A stretch of 5,430 nucleotides of DNA from Acidobacteriota bacterium (lineage in GTDB: Bacteria > Acidobacteriota > Vicinamibacteria > Vicinamibacterales > UBA2999). This document shows positions 1 to 5,430 of the stretch, one piece after another. How positions within the stretch are numbered: the first letter of the stretch is position 1; each line of letters starts with the position of its first letter. The notes under the pieces are model-generated. The model made no database searches, was not told the origin of the DNA, and saw only the letters and a list, made by a program, of their open reading frames with translations. Made by a program: the position numbers and the translations under genes. The stretch lies in NCBI GenBank assembly GCA_020851835.1, contig JADZBZ010000359.1, positions 1 to 5,430 of the forward strand. The letters are read 5' to 3'.

Positions 1-7
1 CGGTCAC
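1..7 (-). CDS. Possible first codons of the next gene, probably nuoM
   Basis: After the nuoL stop TAG there are six bases and then GTG ACC G to the window edge. A GGAG (21-18) lies ten bases before this GTG, and the spacing resembles the other junctions in the operon. In most nuo operons nuoM follows nuoL. Only two codons are visible, so the product cannot be read from the sequence; nuoM is inferred from gene order alone. Confidence 0.35.
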
Positions 8-13
8 TGCGCG

Positions 14-2152
14 CTATCTCCAGAAGTAGTAGGCGAGGATGGAAACCACGCCCAGCATGGTGCCGGCCGCATACGTCTTGACCGAGCCGGTTTGCAGAAG
101 GCGGAGGCCGGCCGCCAGCGCGCCCACGACATAGCCGGCGCCGTTGACCGCACCGTCCACGACCACGACGTCCATCCCGCGCCAGAGGCCGACGGTAGAC
201 ACGTTCTTGATGGGCTGGACGATGGCCGCGTCGTAGGCCTCGTCCACGTAGTACTTGTTCAGCAGCAACCGGTGGACGCCGGGGAGCTGCGCCGCCAGTT
301 GCGCCGGAACCTGCCGGTTCTTGAGCCAGAGAAACGCCGCCAGCCCGATGCCCCCGAAGGCGATCAGTGTCGAGATGGTCATCAGGGTGAACTCGAGCGC
401 CGTGTCGTCGTCCCCCTCCGCCGCGGGCGCAGCTTCGGCCGGAGGCTCCGTCCGGGCAGCACCCTCCGGTACCTGGGTGGCCGCGGGCGGCACGAACATC
501 GCCCGCGCGGGCTCCTCACCAGGCGCACAGTTCTCCATCGCGATGCCGGCCAGCGCGCCGGTCGTGACGGGCGCGCCACAGTTGTTGGCCGCGAAGGCCG
601 GCTCGAGCCAGGTGCCGAGGGCATTGTGGCCGCCAAGTCCGTGCGGGATGCCCACCCAGCCCGCCACGATCGAACCGATGGCCAGGGCAATGAGCGCGGT
701 CGCCATGGCCGGAGGGGCGTCGTGGAGATGGACGCCGTGTGCCGAGTGCTGGGGTGTCGGGGCGCCGTGACCGTGTGCGGCTCCCGGTGCCGTGTGCCCG
801 TCGGCGAGCACGCCGTGGAACCGCTCTTCTCCGTGGAAGGTGAGGAACACCAGCCGGAACATGTAAGTGGCGGTCAGCAGGGCCGTCAGCACGCCGACGA
901 CCCACAGCAACTGGTGGCCGTGACGGAAGGTCTCGAACAGGATCTCGTCCTTCGAGAAGAAACCGGCCAGCGGCGGCACGCCCGCGATGGCGACCGCACC
1001 GATCAGAAAGGTCCAGTAGGTAACCGGCAGGTGCTTCGAAAGGCCGCCCATCCGGCGGATGTCCTGCTCGCCGTGCAGCGCGTGAATGACGGCGCCCGAG
1101 CCGAGGAAGAGCAGGGCCTTGAAGAAGGCGTGCGTGAAGAGGTGAAAGATGCCGGCGCCGAAGGCGCCCACGCCCATCGCCAGGAACATGTAGCCGAGCT
1201 GCGACACCGTGGAGTACGCGAGCACGCGCTTGATGTCGTTCTGCACCAGTCCGATGGTGCCGGCAAAGAGCGCGGTGGCGGCGCCCACCACTGCAATCGC
1301 CTCGAGGGTGATCGGCGCGTGCTCGAAGAGCACGGCGTTCCGGCCAATCATGTACACGCCCGCCGTCACCATGGTCGCCGCGTGGATGAGGGCCGATACC
1401 GGCGTGGGACCCTCCATGGCGTCGGGCAGCCAGACGTACAGCGGAATCTGGGCGGACTTGCCGGTCGCCCCGATGAAGAGGAGCAGCGTGATGATGGTCA
1501 GCGTGCCGAACGCCGTCTCGACGGGCAGGCCCTTCACCGTCTGCGCCATGGTGACGAAGTCGAGTGACCCGATGGTCACCACCGTGAGCAGCGTGCCCAG
1601 GATGAAGGCGTAGTCGCCCACCCGGTTGACGATGAAGGCCTTCTTCGCGGCGTCGGCGGCCGACGGCTTCACGAAGTAGTAGCCGATCAGCAGGTAGGAG
1701 CACAGGCCCACGCCCTCCCAGCCGACGAACATCACCAGGAGGTTCGATCCCAGCACGAGGACGAGCATGAAGAAGCAGAAGAGGTTCAGGTACGAGAAGT
1801 AGCGCGCGTACTCGGGGTCGGTCTCCTCGTGCATGTACGCGGTGGAGTAGATGTGGATGAGCGAGCCGATGCCGGTGATGACCAGAATCATGACGGCCGA
1901 CAGCGCATCGAGACGGAACGTCAGGTCGACCGAGAAAGTGCCGGCGGTGATCCAGGTGAACAGCGTCTGGCCGATCTGTCGGCTCTCCTCGGGCATCCCG
2001 AAGAGGGCCCACACCTGGGAGACGGCGATGAGGAACGACGCCACCATGACCGCGCAGGCGAGGCCGCCCGACACGCTCTTCGACAGCCGCTTCCCCATCG
2101 TCATGTTGACGAGGAAGCCGGCGAAGGGAAGCAGGGCGATGAGGGCTAGCAC
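14..2152 (-). CDS. nuoL: NADH-quinone oxidoreductase subunit L (ND5 family), with two enlarged loops
   Basis: Distal antiporter-like proton-pump subunit (ND5 homologue). The 712 residues exceed E. coli NuoL (613) by about 100. The core is canonical: MFVGWEGVGLCSYLLIGYY (141-159) with E146, the NRVGD motif (176-180), TGKSAQIPLYVWLPDAMEG (230-248) with K232, HAATMVTAGVYM (257-268), and the KD pair K401/D402 in FFSKDEIL. TM15 (about 586-610), a long lateral helix region (about 611-690) and TM16 follow as in the family. The extra length is mostly in two loops: a His-rich one (about 441-478) after TM13, and a Pro/Ala/Glu-rich one (about 502-584, with C525 and C542) after TM14. The start is GTG at 2152, giving MLALIALLPFAGF as in the family. 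It has no evident Shine-Dalgarno and lies four bases after the nuoK stop, so it probably depends on coupled translation. The stop is TAG (16-14). Confidence 0.97.
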   Translation of the reverse strand: MLALIALLPFAGFLVNMTMGKRLSKSVSGGLACAVMVASFLIAVSQVWALFGMPEESRQIGQTLFTWITAGTFSVDLTFRLDALSAVMILVITGIGSLIHIYSTAYMHEETDPEYARYFSYLNLFCFFMLVLVLGSNLLVMFVGWEGVGLCSYLLIGYYFVKPSAADAAKKAFIVNRVGDYAFILGTLLTVVTIGSLDFVTMAQTVKGLPVETAFGTLTIITLLLFIGATGKSAQIPLYVWLPDAMEGPTPVSALIHAATMVTAGVYMIGRNAVLFEHAPITLEAIAVVGAATALFAGTIGLVQNDIKRVLAYSTVSQLGYMFLAMGVGAFGAGIFHLFTHAFFKALLFLGSGAVIHALHGEQDIRRMGGLSKHLPVTYWTFLIGAVAIAGVPPLAGFFSKDEILFETFRHGHQLLWVVGVLTALLTATYMFRLVFLTFHGEERFHGVLADGHTAPGAAHGHGAPTPQHSAHGVHLHDAPPAMATALIALAIGSIVAGWVGIPHGLGGHNALGTWLEPAFAANNCGAPVTTGALAGIAMENCAPGEEPARAMFVPPAATQVPEGAARTEPPAEAAPAAEGDDDTALEFTLMTISTLIAFGGIGLAAFLWLKNRQVPAQLAAQLPGVHRLLLNKYYVDEAYDAAIVQPIKNVSTVGLWRGMDVVVVDGAVNGAGYVVGALAAGLRLLQTGSVKTYAAGTMLGVVSILAYYFWR
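18..21 (-). promoter_or_regulatory. Possible Shine-Dalgarno for the gene after nuoL
   Basis: GGAG on the minus strand, formed by the last sense codons of nuoL (TGG AGA TAG), ten bases before a GTG at 7-5. It is useful mainly as support for a downstream gene starting at the window edge. Confidence 0.35.
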
Positions 2153-2156
2153 CGGG

Positions 2157-2456
2157 TCACCATTTGAGCGAGGTAAAGGCCTCGGGGTTGAGCGACTCCC
2201 GATGGCGGAACAGTCCGATGACGAGCGCCAGGCCGACCGCCGCCTCGGCGGCAGCCACCGTCATCACGAAGAAGGTGATGATCTGCCCGTCCACGGTGCC
2301 GAACTGCCGGCCGAAGGCGACAAAGGCCAGGTTCACGGCGTTGAGCATGATCTCCACCGAGAGCAGCAGCGTAATGATGTTGCGGCGGAGGAATACGCCG
2401 GCCGAGCCGATGGCGAAGAGCAGGCCCGACAGCGCCAGATAGTAGCCGATGGGCAT
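2157..2456 (-). CDS. nuoK: NADH-quinone oxidoreductase subunit K (ND4L family)
   Basis: Three-helix membrane subunit (ND4L homologue; Mrp antiporter MrpC-like) that forms part of the proton path between the quinone site and the antiporter-like subunits. At 99 residues it has the usual family length (about 100). The two glutamates known to be important in E. coli NuoK (36 and 72) appear here as E35 in LLSVEIMLNAVNL and E71 in TVAAAEAAVGLAL. The RRN motif after helix 1 (24-26) and the loop GRQFGTVDGQ before helix 3 are also typical. The ATG at 2456 has the clearest ribosome site in the window, GGAGG nine bases upstream, inside the end of nuoJ. The gene lies four bases after the nuoJ stop and four before the nuoL start. 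Confidence 0.97.
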   Translation of the reverse strand: MPIGYYLALSGLLFAIGSAGVFLRRNIITLLLSVEIMLNAVNLAFVAFGRQFGTVDGQIITFFVMTVAAAEAAVGLALVIGLFRHRESLNPEAFTSLKW

Positions 2457-2460
2457 CTCG

Positions 2461-2988
2461 TCAGTCCTCCCGCTTCCTGGCGAGCGTGACCGCGCCCACC
2501 ATGGCGACGATGATGAGAATCGAGGTCACCTCGAAGGCGAACATGTAGTCGGTGAAGAGCACGCGGCCCAGTTCGGCAACCGACGAGACGGCCGGCCGCT
2601 GGTCGGCCACGCCGATGCCCAGCCCCGGCGTTCTCGACAGCGCCCACGCCAGTTGCGCCGCCAGCAGCAGGGCCAGCAGCGCGCCAATCCGCGGCGGCCA
2701 GGGCCGGTAGAAGGGATGCGCGCGATCCCACTCCGACGCGCCCTCGCGCGGCACGTTGAGCAGCATCACGACGAAGAGGAAGAGCACCATGATGGCGCCG
2801 GCGTAGATGATGATCTGCACCACGGCCACGAAGGGCGCCTCGAGCAGGACGTAGAGGCCCGAGAGGCCGAAGAAGGCCACGATGAGCGCCAGGACGCTGT
2901 AGATGGGGTTGCGCTGTCCGATGACCAGGAGCGATCCGAGCACCGAGACGGCGCCGAACACGTAGAAGAGCAGGTGATCAAAGACCAA
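2461..2988 (-). CDS. nuoJ: NADH-quinone oxidoreductase subunit J (ND6 family), TTG start
   Basis: Small membrane subunit (mitochondrial ND6 homologue) near the joint between the quinone site and the proton pumps; its third helix takes part in coupling. The product is 175 residues with five predicted helices at about 6-24, 28-49, 52-78, 101-117 and 150-170. The conserved helix-3 sequence IIIYAGAIMVLFLFVVML (59-76), with Y62, and the late motif LGRVLFTDY (140-148) identify it. The start is TTG at 2988: a stop lies eight codons upstream in frame, no ATG or GTG lies between, and the next in-frame start (GTG, residue 10) would cut the first helix. A run of five G (3002-2998), nine bases upstream, may act as a weak ribosome site. 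The gene overlaps the nuoH end by 11 bases, which suggests coupled translation. It ends four bases before nuoK. Confidence 0.94.
   Translation of the reverse strand: MVFDHLLFYVFGAVSVLGSLLVIGQRNPIYSVLALIVAFFGLSGLYVLLEAPFVAVVQIIIYAGAIMVLFLFVVMLLNVPREGASEWDRAHPFYRPWPPRIGALLALLLAAQLAWALSRTPGLGIGVADQRPAVSSVAELGRVLFTDYMFAFEVTSILIIVAMVGAVTLARKRED
2466..2470 (-). promoter_or_regulatory. Shine-Dalgarno for nuoK
   Basis: GGAGG on the minus strand, nine bases before the nuoK ATG and inside the last codons of nuoJ (CGG GAG GAC TGA). It is the only full consensus site in the window and fixes the nuoK start. Its position within nuoJ means that ribosomes finishing nuoJ pass over it. Confidence 0.8.
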
Positions 2989-4027
2989 AGTAGAGCACCC
3001 CCGCCGCGCTCAGGAGCAGGTTGACCGTCGCCGCCGGCAGCAGCACCTTCCAGCCGAAGGCCATGAGCTGGTCGTAGCGGAACCGGGGCAGCGTCCAGCG
3101 GAGCCACAGGTAGCCGAAGCAGAGTGCGGCCAGCTTGATGAGGAACCAGACCCAGCCGTAGGCCTCGGGAATGAACGGGCCGTGCCAGCCGCCGAGGAAC
3201 AGGTTCACCGCGACGGCCGCCACGGTCACCATGTTGATGTACTCGGCCAGGAAGAACAGCGCGAAACGCATCGAGCTGTACTCGGTGTGGTAGCCGGCCA
3301 CCAGTTCCTGCTCGGCTTCAGGGAAGTCGAACGGTGCACGGTTGGTCTCGGCAATGCCGGCCACCGTGAAGACGAAGAAGCTGATCGGGTTGATGAAGGC
3401 GAACCAACGCGGAATGAAGCCGAACCAGTAGCCCGACTGGCTGTCCACGATCTCGCGCAGCGACAACGACCCGGCAATCATCACGACGGTGGCCAGCGCC
3501 ATGCCGTAGGCCAGCTCGTAGCTGATCATCTGCGCCGAGCTGCGGAGCCCGCCCAGCAGCGAATACTTGGAGTTGCTCGACCACCCCGCCAGCACGATGC
3601 CGTAGACGCCCATCGAGGTGACGGCGAAGATCACCAGCACCGCGACGTTGATGTCGGCCACCATCAACGGCATCGGTTCGGGCAGCAGGCCGAAGAACGT
3701 GGTGGACGCCCCGAAGGGCACCGGGGCAAATGCGGTGATGGCCGCGATGGCTGAAATCACCGGCGCCGCGGCGAAGAGCAGCGTGTCGGCTGCCTTGGGC
3801 TTCAGTTCCTCCTTGAACATCAGCTTGACGATGTCGGCGATGGGCTGCAGCAGCCCGCGCGGGCCCACCAGGTAGGGGCCGTAGCGCTGCTGCATGAAGG
3901 CCGACACCTTGCGCTCGGCGTACACCATCACCGCCGCCGAGAGCTGCAGCGAGACGAACACCACCATCGTGACGGCCAAGAAAAAGATCGTCTGGGGAGT
4001 GGTGAGCCAGTCCAGGATACCTGCCAT
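2978..4027 (-). CDS. nuoH: NADH-quinone oxidoreductase subunit H (ND1 family)
   Basis: Membrane subunit of complex I (mitochondrial ND1 homologue) that forms much of the quinone entry channel and joins the peripheral arm to the membrane arm. The product is 349 residues, slightly longer than E. coli NuoH (about 325), with roughly eight hydrophobic segments. Family signatures are ERKVSAFMQQRYGP at 38-51, GLLQPIADIVKLMFKEE at 58-74, the GWSSNSKYSLLGGLRSSAQM stretch at 148-167, and the acidic quinone-site loop AETNRAPFDFPEAEQEL at 226-242. I chose the ATG at 4027 because the protein MAGILDWLTT then leads straight into the first membrane helix. A GGAG lies 11 bases upstream. A start at 4120 would only add 31 Arg/Pro-rich residues read from the nuoF tail in another frame. 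The gene follows nuoF by two bases and its TGA lies inside the nuoJ start. nuoI, which normally follows nuoH, is absent. Confidence 0.96.
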   Translation of the reverse strand: MAGILDWLTTPQTIFFLAVTMVVFVSLQLSAAVMVYAERKVSAFMQQRYGPYLVGPRGLLQPIADIVKLMFKEELKPKAADTLLFAAAPVISAIAAITAFAPVPFGASTTFFGLLPEPMPLMVADINVAVLVIFAVTSMGVYGIVLAGWSSNSKYSLLGGLRSSAQMISYELAYGMALATVVMIAGSLSLREIVDSQSGYWFGFIPRWFAFINPISFFVFTVAGIAETNRAPFDFPEAEQELVAGYHTEYSSMRFALFFLAEYINMVTVAAVAVNLFLGGWHGPFIPEAYGWVWFLIKLAALCFGYLWLRWTLPRFRYDQLMAFGWKVLLPAATVNLLLSAAGVLYFGL

Positions 4028-4029
4028 GA

Positions 4030-5430
4030 TCAGTGCGTCTCCACCGGCGGGCGCGCTCGGTAGTCGGCCGCGGCGGGGACATCGCCGCGGGCGTACGCCT
4101 CGAACTCGGGCTTGAACCACTTGAGCGTGGTGAGCACGGGGGTCGCGGCCGCGTCACCGAAGGCGCACAGCGTCTTGCCGTTGATCAGCGACGCGACGCT
4201 CTGCATCAGGGGGATGTCTTTGGCCGATCCCTGGCCGGCCAGCAGGCGGTGCAGCAGCCGGTACAGCCAGTCGGTCCCCTCGCGGCACGGCGTGCACTTG
4301 CCGCAGGACTCGTGCCGGTAGAAGTGCAGCAGGTTCTCGGCCAGCCACACCATGTCGGTGGTCTCGTCCAGCACCATGATGGCCGCCGAGCCCAGCAGCG
4401 AGCCCGCCCGCTGCACGTCGTCGAAACTGGCGGGGATGCCGATCTGGTCGGGCATCAGGACCGGCACCGACGAGCCGCCGGGAATCACCGCCTTCAATCT
4501 ATGCCCGTCGCGCACGCCTCCGGCATAGTCGAAGATGAGCTCCTCGAGCGTCACCTTCATGGGCGCCTCGAATACGCCGGGGCGCTTGACGTGGCCGCTC
4601 ACACAAAAAAGCTTCGGGCCGCCGTTCTTCTCGGGGCCGAGCGCAGCGTACCACTCTGCGCCGCGGGTCATCACCAGCGGCACGTTGCAGAGCGTCTCGA
4701 CGTTGTTCACCGCGGTCGGGCAGCCCCAGGCACCGGCCACGGCCGGGAAGGGCGGCTTGTAGCGCGGCTGGGCGCGTTTGCCTTCGAGCGATTCGAGCAG
4801 CGCCGTCTCTTCGCCAGCCTCGTAGGCGCCGGCGCCGCGGTGCAGATAGACCTCGCAGTCGAAGCCGCTCCCAAGAATGTTCTTGCCGACGAAGCCGGCC
4901 GCGCGCGCATCGTCGATGGCCTTCTGCAGGACCGGAAACAGGTGGTAGAACTCGCCGCGAATGTAGATATAGGCGGCCTTCGACCCGATGGCATAGCAAC
5001 CGATGAGGCAGCCTTCCACCAGCAGATGGGGGTTGCGCTCCATCAGCAGGTGGTCCTTGAAGGTGCCCGGCTCGCTCTCGTCCGCATTGCAGACGATGTA
5101 CCTGGGCTTGGGCGACTTCTTATCCACGAACTGCCACTTGAGTCCGGTCGGGAAGCCCGCACCGCCGCGGCCGCGGAGGCCCGACTTCTTCACGTCTTCG
5201 ATCACCGCCTCGGGCGTCATCGCGAGGGCCTTCTTCAGGCCCTCGTAACCTTGCTGGTACTGCCGGTAGTGCTCGAAGGTGTTGCCGCCGGGCGTGAAGG
5301 CGTACTTGGTGAGCACGGGCTCGTAGTCGGGATTGGCCTTCGGCCTCACCGGCGTCGTCGTCTTGCCCTTCCACGCGCTCTCGGGCAGGTGCTCGATGTC
5401 GAGATGGCAGCCGCCGAGGGCCTTCAGCCC
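4030..5430 (-). CDS. nuoF: NADH-quinone oxidoreductase subunit F (NADH/FMN-binding), 5' end beyond window
   Basis: Complex I subunit that oxidises NADH, holds FMN and passes electrons to 4Fe-4S cluster N3; it sits at the cytoplasmic tip of the peripheral arm. Counting from the GTG at 5349 (439 residues; E. coli NuoF is about 445), I see the glycine-rich nucleotide motif GRGGAGFPTG at 60-69, the FMN motif NADESEPGTFKD at 88-99, GEETALLESLEG at 179-190, and the N3 ligands C349, C352, C355 (SCGKCTPC) and C395. Family similarity begins at about residue 9 (YEPVLTKY). The GTG has no convincing ribosome site, and the frame stays open for 27 more codons to the window edge, 26 of them ending in G or C. 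I therefore treat the gene as entering from the right; 5349 is the fallback start. The stop TGA (4032-4030) lies two bases before nuoH, where nuoG would usually follow. Identity is very secure; the N-terminus is not. Confidence 0.95.
   Translation of the reverse strand, partial: GLKALGGCHLDIEHLPESAWKGKTTTPVRPKANPDYEPVLTKYAFTPGGNTFEHYRQYQQGYEGLKKALAMTPEAVIEDVKKSGLRGRGGAGFPTGLKWQFVDKKSPKPRYIVCNADESEPGTFKDHLLMERNPHLLVEGCLIGCYAIGSKAAYIYIRGEFYHLFPVLQKAIDDARAAGFVGKNILGSGFDCEVYLHRGAGAYEAGEETALLESLEGKRAQPRYKPPFPAVAGAWGCPTAVNNVETLCNVPLVMTRGAEWYAALGPEKNGGPKLFCVSGHVKRPGVFEAPMKVTLEELIFDYAGGVRDGHRLKAVIPGGSSVPVLMPDQIGIPASFDDVQRAGSLLGSAAIMVLDETTDMVWLAENLLHFYRHESCGKCTPCREGTDWLYRLLHRLLAGQGSAKDIPLMQSVASLINGKTLCAFGDAAATPVLTTLKWFKPEFEAYARGDVPAAADYRARPPVETH
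4039..4042 (-). promoter_or_regulatory. Probable Shine-Dalgarno for nuoH
   Basis: GGAG on the minus strand, in the last codons of nuoF, 11 bases before the ATG at 4027. The spacing is somewhat long but acceptable. It supports the ATG at 4027 over the more upstream in-frame GTG at 4120. Confidence 0.5.

Noticed and set aside
92..1567. Plus-strand open frame of 491 codons opposite nuoL
   Set aside because: The translation is a mix of Arg, His, Gly, Asp and Glu without any fold or motif. It mirrors a highly conserved nuoL, and long antisense frames are expected in GC-rich genes.
516..2012. Minus-strand open frame of 498 codons in another frame within nuoL
   Set aside because: Arg/His/Pro-rich shadow of nuoL; the nuoL frame carries all the conserved motifs.
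2449..3024. Plus-strand open frame of 191 codons across nuoJ
   Set aside because: Asp/Glu/His/Arg-rich antisense shadow of nuoJ, with no recognisable protein features.
4027..4032. Palindrome TGATCA at the nuoF/nuoH junction, seen again at the nuoH/nuoJ junction (2975-2980), suggesting a shared signal
   Set aside because: The same hexamer also occurs inside nuoH (3523-3528) and nuoF (4182-4187), so its place at two stop codons looks like chance.
4028..4120. Longer nuoH starting at the GTG at 4120
   Set aside because: It would add 31 Arg/Pro-rich residues encoded out of frame by the nuoF tail. The ATG at 4027 matches family length and gives a normal first helix.
3318..4157. Minus-strand open frame of 279 codons across nuoH and the nuoF end
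   Set aside because: Runs out of frame through two well-supported genes, with low-complexity Arg/Pro/His composition.
5120..5374. Minus-strand open frame of 84 codons overlapping the nuoF start
   Set aside because: Shadow frame; the nuoF frame here has the conserved sequence and the G/C third positions.
1..5430. Search for promoters, terminators, RNA genes, repeats or mobile elements
   Set aside because: Gene junctions are between -11 and +6 bases, leaving no room for such elements, and no hairpin followed by T-run or repeat array was seen by eye.

Overview
The window holds part of one operon, read entirely on the minus strand, that encodes respiratory complex I (NADH:quinone oxidoreductase, type I NADH dehydrogenase). 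In transcription order, from right to left, the genes are nuoF, nuoH, nuoJ, nuoK and nuoL. A probable nuoM start codon lies in the last few bases at the left edge. The base composition is high in G+C, with strong G/C preference at third codon positions. This and the Nuo sequences suggest a high-GC Gram-negative bacterium. Acidobacteriota of the Vicinamibacteria type is my best guess, but it rests on general resemblance only and not on any marker gene.

Layout: nuoF (right edge to 4030, reading frame still open at the edge) encodes the NADH- and FMN-binding subunit of the peripheral arm. Two bases later comes nuoH (4027-2978), the membrane subunit at the quinone site. nuoJ (2988-2461, TTG start) overlaps the nuoH end by 11 bases. 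nuoK (2456-2157) and nuoL (2152-14, GTG start) follow with 4-base gaps. The window is practically 100% coding, with no intergenic stretch long enough for an internal promoter or terminator and no RNA gene, mobile element, repeat array or CRISPR that I can see. The many long overlapping ORFs on both strands are GC-driven shadows of these five genes.

Function: NuoF takes electrons from NADH through FMN to iron-sulfur cluster N3. The electrons then travel along the peripheral-arm chain to quinone, which is reduced at a pocket partly made by NuoH. NuoJ and NuoK link this site to the antiporter-like pump subunits, of which NuoL is the most distal. The key catalytic and proton-path residues are visible in all the subunits.

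The main departures from a textbook nuo operon are these. nuoG and nuoI are missing from their usual places, so nuoF abuts nuoH directly and nuoH abuts nuoJ. The nuoF frame continues upstream with coding-like composition, so there is an N-terminal extension or a fusion. NuoL carries two long inserted loops, one His-rich and one Pro/Ala/Glu-rich with a cysteine pair. I found no sign of an undescribed system; this is a core metabolic locus with an unusual gene order.
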